Assembly (NCBI GenBank): GCA_000010565.1
Contig: AP009389.1
Location: forward strand, 2,852,001-2,916,000
Origin: Pelotomaculum thermopropionicum SI
GTDB lineage: Bacteria; Bacillota; Desulfotomaculia; Desulfotomaculales; Pelotomaculaceae
Direction of reading: 5' to 3'
Length of the DNA: 64,000 bases
The notes beneath the pieces were generated by a model. The model was not told the DNA's origin, did no database searches, and saw only the letters and a program-made list of their open reading frames with translations. A program made the translations under genes and the position numbers. Positions 35,382 through 43,589 of the stretch are shown here, one piece after another. Positions within the stretch are counted from its first letter, which is position 1. Every line of letters begins with the position of its first letter.

Positions 35382-35447
35382 AGCAACTACTCCCCTTTTA
35401 GCCCCGTTTGTTCCAGTTAATTAATATATTAATGATTGCAAAGGCTG

Positions 35448-35906
35448 CTATCTGCCTTTTTCTTCCTCTCGCATTACATCCAGTATTTTTTCATATATTT
35501 CAATTAACTTTTTAATATCGCTTTCCGGAATGCGGCCGAAATACTTCGCCGCCACTTTCCTCCTGCCCTCAACGCACTTCTCCAGGATATCCCTCCCTTT
35601 ATCGGTTGCCTCCAGCCACACCAGGCGCCGGTCCTGCTCATCGCGGCTCCTGACGACGAACCCGGACTTCACCAGGCGGTCTACCAGCGAGGTTATGGCG
35701 CTCAAAGAGACTCCCAGCTCGTCCGCCACCGCGGAAACAGTCATCCGGCCCTTGCTGTTAATCTTCTTTAAAACGAAAAACTGACTGCCGGTTATACCCG
35801 AAACCATCTGGCAGGCCAGTTCCCCGTGCAGCCGGCGGACCATACCCATAAAAACTTCTTCCAGCCGGGATAAGTATTTTTCTATGCTTGAACCTGACTG
35901 TTCCAT
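35448..35906 (-). CDS. MarR-family transcriptional regulator
   Basis: 152 residues with a winged helix (VSAVADELGVSLSAITSLVDRLVKSGFV and RSRDEQDRRLVWLEATDKG). MarR proteins typically repress adjacent efflux genes until a phenolic or other ligand binds. It is first in the adaptor-EmrA operon. The promoter TTGACA-17-TATACT lies 54-82 bp upstream, and CTTAA..TTAAG repeats within that leader could be its operator. Confidence 0.92.
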   Translation of the reverse strand: MEQSGSSIEKYLSRLEEVFMGMVRRLHGELACQMVSGITGSQFFVLKKINSKGRMTVSAVADELGVSLSAITSLVDRLVKSGFVVRSRDEQDRRLVWLEATDKGRDILEKCVEGRRKVAAKYFGRIPESDIKKLIEIYEKILDVMREEEKGR

Positions 35907-35959
35907 TTCGGAAGCTTTCCTCCAGATATCGTTAATGCCTTAAATGTTTCACTGGATTA

Positions 35960-35988
35960 AGTATATTTTGACAGCTCAGGGTTGTCAA
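35960..35988 (-). promoter_or_regulatory. Sigma-A promoter of the marR efflux operon
   Basis: On the minus strand TTGACA, 17 bases, TATACT. It has consensus strength, in keeping with repressor control. Confidence 0.8.
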
Positions 35989-36140
35989 GGATTGTTAAGC
36001 AGATCCTCACCTCTCTAAAAAAAGGTACCCCCAAAAATATTTTTACCTTATAATAAAAGTAAAGAAAGGAGGGGGAGGAGAGAATTCAACCGGCTTTTTA
36101 CTCATGTATAGTAAATTTTCCGCAAAGGGGTATTAAATTT

Positions 36141-37514
36141 ATGAAAAAGAAAGCATTCCTATCAGTTTTATTTATACTCATCAGTACGCTGCTTATTTGC
36201 AACCTCAGTTATGCCAATTACAAATGGGAAAAGTTGAGCTTTAACGCAGACACTTCGCTCTACATTTCGCCCAATTACGAGCAGGACGGCAGCATTTACG
36301 CCCTCTCCAACCGGGAACTTTTCAAAAGCACGGATGAAGGTAATACATGGAAAACCATTAACGAGTTGCCGGTTTGGCAGGTAAAGGTAACCGGCAATAA
36401 AACGCTCTATGCCTTGCAAGGAACTTCTGAAAGGGAGCTGGCGCTTTACAGCCTTCAGCCATCCCAGGAAAAGATGCAGAAAGTATGCGATATGCCGCCC
36501 GGCACAAAGAATTTCGCAGTGCTTAACAACGGTGTAACCATTGCCGCAAGACCCAGTGAAAGCCGCAGCATCTGGCACTTGCTGCGCAGCGAAAGCCCCG
36601 GCATATGGCAGGATACCGGTTTTACCCGCGCCGGCGAGCTTTTGGAAAGCATGCCCGACGGAACAGTTTTTACGCGGGAAAACAGCACCAATGTTGTTTC
36701 AAGAAGCATCAACAGCGGCTTAACCTGGAAAGACGTCAGTTCTTCATACGAGATTAACAAACTTTTCGCTTCGCCTCTTTATCCGGAAAAAAACGAAATA
36801 TTCGCCATTATTAACAACACCGCCGTATACATCTCTTATGATACCGGCCTGAACTGGCAGTTGCGCATGACCGGTATGGAAGAAAGCGGTTACCTGGCCG
36901 GACTGGCTTTCTCCCCCCGTTATAGACTCGACCAGACCATTTACGCCGCCGATACGGAAGGCAGAGTTTTTGTTTCCAAAGACGATGCATTTAACTGGAA
37001 AACCCTCGGCGTTTCATTTGAAGATGATAACAAGCTAAACAGCCTGATTGTTTTGCCCAACGGGAAAATACTTGCCGGCACCAGTAAAGGTGTTTACCAG
37101 TTGGCCAGCTACATTCCTGTAACACAATTGGCCAGGGCCGAGTTTGTTATCGGAAAGACTACCTATACAATAGGGCAAAACGACTGGTACATGGACACCG
37201 CTCCCTATATTGACGGCGGCAGGACTTTCGTCCCTGTCCGTTACCTGGCTTACGCCCTGGGTGTTAGCGATTCAGACATTTTGTGGGATGAAACCAAAAA
37301 AGAGGTTACCCTTACAAAAGGCAAAACCACAGTAAAAATGATCGTGGGCAGCAGCCTGCTCTTTGTCAACAACCAGCCCGTTACAATGGACGTGCTGCCG
37401 CAAATGCGCGTTGGCCGCGTGTTTCTGCCGGCCCGCTGGGTAGCGGAAGCCTTCGGGGCCACTGTAACTTGGGATGGACAAAAGAATTCAGTTGTTATAG
37501 AGTACCAGAAATAA
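36141..37514 (+). CDS. Secreted beta-propeller-like protein with C-terminal stalk domain
   Basis: 457 residues. A signal peptide (MKKKAFLSVLFILIST.., cleavage near SYA-N) is followed by five or so repeats with the BNR/sortilin-like pattern (STDEGNTWKTI, SINSGLTWKDV, SYDTGLNWQLR, SKDDAFNWKTL), suggesting a beta-propeller. Residues ~345-455 form a copper-amine-oxidase N-terminal-like domain (YIDGGRTFVPVRYLAYALG and RVGRVFLPARWVAEAFG). Codon use is more AT-rich than its neighbours, hinting at transfer. It has AAAGGGG ahead of ATG and a terminator after. Confidence 0.8.
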   Translation: MKKKAFLSVLFILISTLLICNLSYANYKWEKLSFNADTSLYISPNYEQDGSIYALSNRELFKSTDEGNTWKTINELPVWQVKVTGNKTLYALQGTSERELALYSLQPSQEKMQKVCDMPPGTKNFAVLNNGVTIAARPSESRSIWHLLRSESPGIWQDTGFTRAGELLESMPDGTVFTRENSTNVVSRSINSGLTWKDVSSSYEINKLFASPLYPEKNEIFAIINNTAVYISYDTGLNWQLRMTGMEESGYLAGLAFSPRYRLDQTIYAADTEGRVFVSKDDAFNWKTLGVSFEDDNKLNSLIVLPNGKILAGTSKGVYQLASYIPVTQLARAEFVIGKTTYTIGQNDWYMDTAPYIDGGRTFVPVRYLAYALGVSDSDILWDETKKEVTLTKGKTTVKMIVGSSLLFVNNQPVTMDVLPQMRVGRVFLPARWVAEAFGATVTWDGQKNSVVIEYQK

Positions 37515-37550
37515 TTCGGCACCGCTGCCTTCTTTAAATAAAACAAAACA

Positions 37551-37591
37551 GGGACTGCCCCAAAAACATTCTCCAGGGTCAGTCCCTTTTT
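37551..37591 (+). terminator. Terminator of the propeller/stalk gene
   Basis: GGGACTG pairs with CAGTCCC across a 22-base loop, followed by five T. Confidence 0.65.
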
Positions 37592-37615
37592 CATTTCCTT
37601 TTATCAAGAAAATCC

Positions 37616-38128
37616 TCAAATTTTCAAGTGCTTTTTTAATTTGCCGATTTCATCACTGACAACTTTGTTCGTGTAGCTATAGGAAGTTTTGATCTGCTGA
37701 TCTTCCAGCGTCGGCAAAATACGTAAAAAATCATTCATTTGACCCAATGCTTTATCATATGAACTGTTAATCAAATCGTAATTTATTTGTTTTTTATCAG
37801 TTTCACTCAAATTAAAAACAGTGTTGTAACTGCATTCTGTTTTTAATCTCTTGGTTTCTTTATATAAATCCCTTGTTCTGCTTGTAAGCTCATCTTTGTT
37901 GATCTTACCCGACACCCAGTCATTGTAAACCTGATCCGTTCTCTCAGCAACGCCTGACAGCCGGTTCACCCATCCTTTGAAGATATTTTGAAATTCGTTT
38001 GTGTCCGTAATTACTTTTTTAGAAGCAGGGTCTTCTGAAATCGTATTTACCGTCCCCCGCCCACCGCAGCCTGCCAACAAAATAAAAGGCACAAGAAAAA
38101 TAAGGAAAATAATAAATTTTCTTTTCAT
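37616..38128 (-). CDS. Lipoprotein of unknown function
   Basis: 170 residues. The signal peptide ends in the lipobox LLAGCG (cysteine about 21). The mature part is mostly helical, rich in K, D, N and Y, with no family I recognise. It is 28 bp downstream of the TolC-like gene on the same strand and is likely co-transcribed. Base composition is AT-rich compared with the surrounding genes. Confidence 0.75.
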   Translation of the reverse strand: MKRKFIIFLIFLVPFILLAGCGGRGTVNTISEDPASKKVITDTNEFQNIFKGWVNRLSGVAERTDQVYNDWVSGKINKDELTSRTRDLYKETKRLKTECSYNTVFNLSETDKKQINYDLINSSYDKALGQMNDFLRILPTLEDQQIKTSYSYTNKVVSDEIGKLKKHLKI

Positions 38129-38155
38129 GCCTTAACCCTCAATGCTCTATATCCT

Positions 38156-39232
38156 TTACATAGCCCACGGTTTTTCAAGAGCCAGCTTGTAATAGGCATG
38201 GCTCTTCTTAAGCTCCAGCAGGCTCTGCCTGGCCTGGGCCAGGGCCGTTTCCAAGGCAGCCAGTTCTGCTTTTGTTAGCATTCCTACCTGATATTTAATC
38301 TGGCCCACACGCAGGTTTTCCTCCGCCACCTTTACCGCCTGTTCCGCGGCAGGATAATTCTCCTCCAGAGTGCGCACCGAGTAGAAAAGGTTCCGCACCA
38401 AAACTTCAGTAGCCTCCCTGGCGCTTACCGCATCCAGTTTGGCCTGGTCCAGCTCAATTTCCCTAGCTTCGTAAGGCTGGTAACTGCCGGTATAATATGC
38501 CAACTCTTTCAGAATTTTCTGCAGGTTCACCTTTTCATTAGCAAGCCATACCGAAGGGCTTTCGGCCAGCACCTTCGCCACCAGGTACTCAACATTGTTA
38601 TCGCCTATTGGAATAAACTTCAGTTCATCGGTCAGCACCGGCCTGTCTTCCGGCCACAGGCCCACCATTTGGTTAAAGGCCGTATAGGCTGCATCCAGGT
38701 CGTTTCTGGCTTTTTCCAGGGCAGATTTTGCTCCCGCCCATTTCGACTCGGCGGCCAGCAAGGCATCCTGGGAAATAAGGCCAACCCTGTGCGAAACTCT
38801 GGCCTTGGCCAGATCAAGCTCGGCCTGCTTCAGGGATTGTTCTGCAACCTTCAGCGCACCCATAGCCAGTTGCACGCCCCAGTACTTGTTGCACGTATCC
38901 AGGGCCACAGAGTCCTGCTCAACCGTCAGGCTCTTTTCTGACATCTGCCAGGTTAGGTTTGCCGAAAAAAGACTGGCATATGCCGCCTCTTCCTGGTTGC
39001 CCGTCGGCCCGGTCGGGATGTACCCGAGGCTGTCCTGCTTTTCATCCCGCAGAGCTTTGGTGCGCTTAACTTCCTTATCCGCCTTCTTGACCGTCTCGCT
39101 GTTCTTAAGGGCCAGCGCAACCGCGTCGTTCAGAGTCAGCTCCGGCGTTGCCGGCTCCTTTGCCCAGGCCGGCAAAGCCGCCAAAGGTACCATAATAACT
39201 ATTGCCATTAATAATAATGTAAATTTTTTCAT
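38156..39232 (-). CDS. TolC-like (outer membrane efflux protein family) protein
   Basis: 358 residues with a signal peptide ending PAWA-K. Two repeats follow, each opening with a short helix (LTLNDAVALALKNSETV; YLVAKVLAESPSVWLANEKV) and ending in long amphipathic helices (EQSLKQAELDLAKARVSHRVGL; EENLRVGQIKYQVGML), which is the TolC/OEP pattern. The parts where E. coli TolC has membrane beta-strands are short here, especially in repeat 2 (YYTGSYQPYEAR). A barrel-less, alpha-helical tube or a secreted coiled-coil protein is possible. It lies in a region with two efflux adaptor systems. Confidence 0.75.
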   Translation of the reverse strand: MKKFTLLLMAIVIMVPLAALPAWAKEPATPELTLNDAVALALKNSETVKKADKEVKRTKALRDEKQDSLGYIPTGPTGNQEEAAYASLFSANLTWQMSEKSLTVEQDSVALDTCNKYWGVQLAMGALKVAEQSLKQAELDLAKARVSHRVGLISQDALLAAESKWAGAKSALEKARNDLDAAYTAFNQMVGLWPEDRPVLTDELKFIPIGDNNVEYLVAKVLAESPSVWLANEKVNLQKILKELAYYTGSYQPYEAREIELDQAKLDAVSAREATEVLVRNLFYSVRTLEENYPAAEQAVKVAEENLRVGQIKYQVGMLTKAELAALETALAQARQSLLELKKSHAYYKLALEKPWAM

Positions 39233-39375
39233 CCCAGCCCTTCCCCGCCTTTGTTGATATTTGTTAAGTCAGTTAATTATCCATTAACAAAAGTATAATT
39301 TCCAGCAGCAGGCCCGTCAAGACCAAAAACCTCCAAGATAGACAGGCCGGAAAGCCGTTTAATAATTTCTGCCAT

Positions 39376-39404
39376 AAAAAGACCGGGTTCCCTTGGGAAC
39401 CCGG
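39376..39404 (-). terminator. Terminator of the surface-layer-like gene
   Basis: On the minus strand a perfect 10-bp stem, CCGGGTTCCC/GGGAACCCGG with a two-base loop, is followed by TCTTTTT. Confidence 0.92.
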
Positions 39405-39430
39405 CTTTTACTTGTCACTTACTTAACCGC

Positions 39431-41671
39431 TTATTGAGTCACCGTTACGGACTGGGTGGCCTCGTCCCAATCTACCGTGCAGCCGAGGGCCTGGGCAACC
39501 CAGCGGATCGGCAGCATGGTGCGGCCGGGATCGACAAGCTCAGGGGCAACGTCCATCGTGAAGGCAACGCCGTTGATGTACATAGTGTTGCTGCCAATAG
39601 CCAGCTTAACCACGCGGTCGCCCTTGATCAGGATCACGCTCTGCTCGGTATCGTTCCAGATAATGTTGGCGTCAGCCACACCGGCTGCGTTGGCCACAAA
39701 GCGAACCGGCAGGTAGGTGCGGCCGTTCTTGATGTACGGGGCCACGTCCATGGTCTTCGCCACTCCGTTCAGGGTGTACGAGGTTTCGCCGATCTTGAAC
39801 ACGGAGGTGCCGGTGGTCTCGCCGGGCGCCGGGGTGACAATGTTGGCCACTTTAACTTTCACCGCGGTACCGGTGTCAAATTCGCCCTCGTCAACATCAC
39901 TAGTGCTGCCGCTAGTAAGAGCTGCACCATTCAGCCATCCTTTGTTAGCTTTCTGGTTCTCGATGATGGCGCCGCCGCCGACTTTGACCATCAGGTCGCC
40001 TGTCGGCGCAGTACGGTCAACAGTAAGCTTGATGCCGCTGACCTTGATGGTGGAAGGCTTGGTGCTGCTCCCTTTGATGGGGATGTTCAGCACGCCGTCG
40101 GCGGTCCCACCGGAAGTTGTTCCTAAGGTAATATTATCCTCATCGATGTCGAGGTTGCCTTCGGCCACTTCCACCTTGGGCTTGCTGGTGAACCAGACGC
40201 CTTCAGGCAGGGTGAGCGTTACGTTATGGTTGATTGTGCCGTTAGGAGTATCCGAAATTGCTTCCTTCACCAGCTCGGTGATGGTAATGTCACCGATTTC
40301 CTGACCCTGCACGCCGATCTTGACGTCTTTGACAGCGCTTGCAGAAGCGGTGACCAGCGATACAGCCTTACCTACCACCAGCTTGGTCCCTGCCGGGATG
40401 CCGGCCTTGCTGCCGTCTATCTCCATCTCGATGTCGCCGGACTTGTTGCCTTCCACCGAGATTTCAAGGTCGACTTTGATCTTGCCGGTGCTGCCGGAGC
40501 TTGCTGTGTTAATGGTAATATCAAGCTCGTTGCTCTCCCCGTCAACCGTGCCAACCGATGCCCCTAAACCGCCGCCGCTCACACTAATACCGGCATCGGT
40601 AATCTTGACCCAGCTCGGGAACACCAGGGTGATGTCGCGACCTGCAACCAGGGTGCCGGGCACGTTCTCTTCGATGGTGATGGTGTCGAGTTCCTCGCCG
40701 AACTTGCCGGCCTTGATTTCCTTAACCTCGTCAACCGAGACTTCCACGCCGAAGTCGGCGTACTTGGCTACCACCACGTCGGCGTCGTCAGCCACGTCGC
40801 CGCTGATGCTCACTTCGACTTCACCGTAGTTGGCGTCCTTGTCGGGGTTGATCGGAGTTCTGACGGTGATGATGCCCCTCTGGGTTCTGCTGGCGTTAGC
40901 CGGGTTAAACCAGATTTTCAACGTTTGATCGTCTACTATTTCAACGTCGTATTCGCCGTTGGCTACAGCGTTTTTAGCACCGTCGTTCAGGCTCAGGCCG
41001 CTGAACCCGCTTGAGAAAGTGACTATGCTATCAGGATCGTAAGTTCCACCTTCCGAAACATTCCACGCAAAGTGGGTGGGCAGCTTGAGCTTGATGTACT
41101 GACGATCATTACCAAGTGAGTTAAGGGCTGTTTCCTCGATCCGGATATCGCCGCCAACACCGGGATCGCCGATGGTCTCGACGGACAGGGCTTTGGCGGT
41201 GGTCTTATCGCCGGACACGCGGGCAAACACGTACTTGCCGCCGGTCACTCCGGAATCCAGCGGGTCCACTTCAACCGCGATGTCGCCGGTAGCGCCGTCA
41301 ATTTCCACGTCCATTGTTACAATGATAGTATCTTGGCCAGTTGTTGCTCCCGAAATAGTTACTTCCAAAATTTGGTCGCTGATAATACTGCCATAAGCCT
41401 TGCCACTTACAGTCGGCGCATTCCAGTTCACGCCCTCCGGCAGAATTAGCTGGAAAATGTCGCCGTCAACAAAATCATCAGTAAAATCGCTGTCTTCCTT
41501 GATGGTCAGGGTTACACCCGTATCGCCAGCAAACTCATCAGACAGAGATGCTATCTTGCTGACGCGGTTGGTGCTGATCGCGCCCGCCGGCCCGACCATC
41601 GGCACCAGCAAGGTCAGCAGGAAAGAGAGTGTAACTAAAATGTGAATAATTTTCCTTCTGGTTTTCACCAA
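39431..41671 (-). CDS. Putative surface-layer protein with C-terminal copper-amine-oxidase-like domain
   Basis: 746 residues. The signal peptide ends near GPAGA-I. Five or more repeats of about 100 residues with beta-rich, Asp/Gly/Thr-rich sequence follow (e.g. TITEENVPGTLVAGRDITL-like segments). Residues ~640-746 form a stalk domain (TMDVAPYIKNGRTYLPVRFV and GRTMLPIRWVAQALGCTVDW). It has no SLH domain and no cysteine-rich parts. It is acidic with few Lys, as S-layer proteins often are. It starts with GTG after AAGGAGGG inside the end of the 86-residue gene. A strong terminator and an ECF-type promoter suggest high regulated expression. Confidence 0.75.
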   Translation of the reverse strand: MVKTRRKIIHILVTLSFLLTLLVPMVGPAGAISTNRVSKIASLSDEFAGDTGVTLTIKEDSDFTDDFVDGDIFQLILPEGVNWNAPTVSGKAYGSIISDQILEVTISGATTGQDTIIVTMDVEIDGATGDIAVEVDPLDSGVTGGKYVFARVSGDKTTAKALSVETIGDPGVGGDIRIEETALNSLGNDRQYIKLKLPTHFAWNVSEGGTYDPDSIVTFSSGFSGLSLNDGAKNAVANGEYDVEIVDDQTLKIWFNPANASRTQRGIITVRTPINPDKDANYGEVEVSISGDVADDADVVVAKYADFGVEVSVDEVKEIKAGKFGEELDTITIEENVPGTLVAGRDITLVFPSWVKITDAGISVSGGGLGASVGTVDGESNELDITINTASSGSTGKIKVDLEISVEGNKSGDIEMEIDGSKAGIPAGTKLVVGKAVSLVTASASAVKDVKIGVQGQEIGDITITELVKEAISDTPNGTINHNVTLTLPEGVWFTSKPKVEVAEGNLDIDEDNITLGTTSGGTADGVLNIPIKGSSTKPSTIKVSGIKLTVDRTAPTGDLMVKVGGGAIIENQKANKGWLNGAALTSGSTSDVDEGEFDTGTAVKVKVANIVTPAPGETTGTSVFKIGETSYTLNGVAKTMDVAPYIKNGRTYLPVRFVANAAGVADANIIWNDTEQSVILIKGDRVVKLAIGSNTMYINGVAFTMDVAPELVDPGRTMLPIRWVAQALGCTVDWDEATQSVTVTQ

Positions 41672-41925
41672 TTTCCCTCCTTAAAATATTCTTCCGGGCC
41701 TTTGTCGCCACCTCCCGGCAGAGGCCCGCATGCCGCCGGGATGAACGGTTTTCCCGCATCCCCCCTTTGTGAAATGTTCAACTGAGAGGTCTTGCTGCAA
41801 ATGTAACGCGTCCCCTGCTGCATTTTACGGTAATTACCCTCATGAACCGGCAGGTCAATGGGGCAAGAGACATATTCTACACGGACAGGCAATTTCCTGC
41901 CCTTAAAGCCTCCCTTTTCCTCCAT
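41665..41925 (-). CDS. Small protein translated ahead of the surface-layer-like gene
   Basis: 86 residues from ATG 41925 (MEEKGGFKGRKLPVRVEY...). It contains three spaced cysteines (YVSCPIDLP, RYICSKTS, AACGPLPGG). Its TGA overlaps the GTG of the surface-layer-like gene, so the two are translationally coupled. The start lies about 15 bases after the -10 of an ECF-type promoter. An upstream in-frame ATG at 41961 lies inside that promoter and is not used if the promoter is right. Not recognised; a regulator or accessory of the surface protein is only a guess. Confidence 0.6.
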   Translation of the reverse strand: MEEKGGFKGRKLPVRVEYVSCPIDLPVHEGNYRKMQQGTRYICSKTSQLNISQRGDAGKPFIPAACGPLPGGGDKGPEEYFKEGNW

Positions 41926-41939
41926 TGCTACCTGACTAG

Positions 41940-41968
41940 TTAGACAGCCAGCCAGCTCCAAAAGTTCC
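41940..41968 (-). promoter_or_regulatory. ECF-sigma-type promoter of the surface-layer operon
   Basis: On the minus strand GGAACTT, 16 bases, GTCTAA. This is the same pair of elements with identical spacing as in front of the ECF sigma gene at 42,898. It fits the -35/-10 of RpoE-like sigma factors. Confidence 0.75.
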
Positions 41969-42007
41969 GCCGCCTGAAAAAAATTTTTAATAAAGGCAAA
42001 CTCTATA

Positions 42008-42036
42008 TTGACTATCTATAGTGACCGGACTATGAT
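42008..42036 (+). promoter_or_regulatory. Promoter and operator of the VapBC pair at 42 kb
   Basis: TTGACT, 17 bases, TATGAT. Within it ATAGT (42018) and ACTAT (42029-42033) form an inverted repeat overlapping the -10, a likely site for VapB autorepression. Confidence 0.65.
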
Positions 42037-42055
42037 GAACTAGGGGTGATTCATT

Positions 42056-42271
42056 ATGCAGCTCAACATATACGTGCCCAAGGAAAAGCGTCGTCTTATA
42101 GCTTCCCTGGAGGAAGCTGCAAAGGCAACCGGGCGCCCTAAGAACGAGCTTGTTTTGGAAGCTCTCGAACATTATTTGCCGGAAATGCAGGTTGCCCTGG
42201 GAAAATTCAGCCTGGGGCAAATAAAGGGAACCCGGCGGGCGGAAATTTACGAAAGAGGGTTAAAATATTGA
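42056..42271 (+). CDS. Ribbon-helix-helix antitoxin (VapB-like)
   Basis: 71 residues. QLNIYVPKEKRRLIASLEEAA and ATGRPKNELVLEALEHYL form the ribbon-helix-helix; the tail should bind the PIN toxin. AGGGGTGA lies ahead of ATG. It overlaps the toxin gene by 4 bp. Confidence 0.85.
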   Translation: MQLNIYVPKEKRRLIASLEEAAKATGRPKNELVLEALEHYLPEMQVALGKFSLGQIKGTRRAEIYERGLKY

Positions 42272-42705
42272 TCCTGACGGATACAAATGTCCTGGTTTAC
42301 GCCATCAATACAGACGCTCCACAGCATACAGCCAGCCGGAAATTCGTTGAAGCCGTTCAACAAAAAAACATTGACAGCGTGCTGCCGGTACAAGTATTGC
42401 TTGAGTTTTATGCTATAGTAACGGACCACCGGCGGGTTACCAGACCACTGGAGCCGGAAACAGCATGGAAACAGGTTAATGCCTTAAGGGCAATTTTTCC
42501 GGTAATTGACGGCGGCCTTAAGTCGTTTGATCTTTTGAAGGAAATCAGTCTAAAAACTAAGGGTGCCGATATTTTTGACGCATATCTGGTAGCCCAAATG
42601 AAGGCGTGTGGCGTTTCTCTCCTCTGCACCTATAATATAAAAGATTTTTCCAGGTTTGAAGGTATTCTGGCCCAAACACCGGAAGAGATTTTAGCCCGTT
42701 CATGA
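42268..42705 (+). CDS. PIN-domain toxin (VapC-like), TTG start
   Basis: 145 residues. Acidic residues are D4/D6 (ILTDTNVLVYAI), E46 (LLEFYAIV), D101/D104 (GADIFDAYLVAQM) and D121-type (NIKDFSRFEGI). The start is TTG at 42268, overlapping the antitoxin stop. It lies between the surface-layer operon (divergent) and the sigma operon. Confidence 0.88.
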   Translation: MILTDTNVLVYAINTDAPQHTASRKFVEAVQQKNIDSVLPVQVLLEFYAIVTDHRRVTRPLEPETAWKQVNALRAIFPVIDGGLKSFDLLKEISLKTKGADIFDAYLVAQMKACGVSLLCTYNIKDFSRFEGILAQTPEEILARS

Positions 42706-42796
42706 GAGGGGGCCGCGACATAAAATTTTCCACCAATTACAAGATCTTTTAAGTAAAAATATACCTGATTGCTCCAGGAGAGCGGCCTGTGATACT

Positions 42797-42834
42797 ATAG
42801 AGGGGGCGCAATAAGACTGTTGTGCCCCCTCTAT
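42797..42834. repeat. 14-bp-stem inverted repeat upstream of the sigma operon
   Basis: ATAGAGGGGGCGCA pairs with TGTGCCCCCTCTAT with a single G-T mismatch and a ten-base loop. There is no T-run, so it is not a typical terminator. It could be an RNA hairpin ending the vapBC message or a binding palindrome. Confidence 0.6.
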
Positions 42835-42897
42835 GCCGTCTCCGGCGCAAATTATTTATAAATATTGAAAAATGTTGTGCGGGAACTCCCCCGGGCC

Positions 42898-42926
42898 GGA
42901 ACTTTTGCCGGCCTGCCTGTGTCTAA
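42898..42926 (+). promoter_or_regulatory. ECF-sigma-type promoter of the sigma/anti-sigma operon
   Basis: GGAACTT, 16 bases, GTCTAA, ending 45 bases before the GTG start. It matches the RpoE-like ECF consensus and implies positive autoregulation. Confidence 0.75.
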
Positions 42927-42971
42927 CAGGTAAAGCGGGAGGTTTTCCGCACCGTCAGGAGTGTGCTTCCC

Positions 42972-43583
42972 GTGGAATTTACCAGGCTGCTGGTAAAAAA
43001 GGCGCAAAACAACGACCTTTCCGCCTTCGAGGAACTGGTACGCCTGTATCAAAATAAGGTCTACTCCCTTTGCAACCACCTTGCGGGCAATCACGCCGAC
43101 GCCCAGGACCTGGCCCAGGAGGCTTTCATCAGGGCCTACAGGGCCATAGGCAGTTTCCGGAACGAGGCCGACTTCGGCACCTGGCTGCACCGCATCACCG
43201 TCAACGTGTGGCTTAACTTGAAGCGCAAAAAGAACGGGCAGCAGCCGCTTTCCCTGGATGAGCCGCACCGCGGCAGCGACGGCGGGGAAATCGGGCGCGA
43301 GGTGGCGTCAGAAGACGGCGACCCGCTCCGGGCGCTGGAGGAAAAGGAACTGCGCGGCCTGGTTCGGGTTGCCCTGGACAGCCTGTCGGAGGAACACAGG
43401 ACGGTGCTTGTGCTAAGGGAAATAGAAGGATACAGCTACGAAGAAGTGTCGCGCATGCTCGGCTGCTCGCTGGGCACGGTGAAATCCCGGCTCAGCCGGG
43501 CGCGCGAGGCTATGAAACGAAAGGTAACTGAGCTGGCGCGGGAGAACGGGGAGCACCTGCCCGCGGGTAAGGAGAGAAGGTGA
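42972..43583 (+). CDS. ECF RNA polymerase sigma factor (RpoE/SigW type)
   Basis: 203 residues. Sigma region 2 is seen in LVRLYQNKVYSLCNHLAGNHADAQDLAQEAFIRAYR (about 25-60, quoted only in part by homologues as DAxDLxQE) and region 4 in SLSEEHRTVLVLREIEGYSYEE and LGTVKSRLSRAREAM. It directs RNA polymerase to envelope- or stress-type promoters. A GTG at 42963 is in frame, but CAGGAG overlaps it; the GTG at 42972 is ten bases after AGGAG. The anti-sigma gene starts six bases after the stop. Confidence 0.93.
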   Translation: MEFTRLLVKKAQNNDLSAFEELVRLYQNKVYSLCNHLAGNHADAQDLAQEAFIRAYRAIGSFRNEADFGTWLHRITVNVWLNLKRKKNGQQPLSLDEPHRGSDGGEIGREVASEDGDPLRALEEKELRGLVRVALDSLSEEHRTVLVLREIEGYSYEEVSRMLGCSLGTVKSRLSRAREAMKRKVTELARENGEHLPAGKERR

Positions 43584-43589
43584 CGGCAA

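Noticed and set aside
41672-41830. c-di-GMP (GEMM) riboswitch in front of the surface-layer-like gene
   Set aside because: GGGAAAACC and GGCGACAAAGGCC segments looked suggestive, but their order does not fit the consensus and the region is better read as the 86-residue coding sequence.
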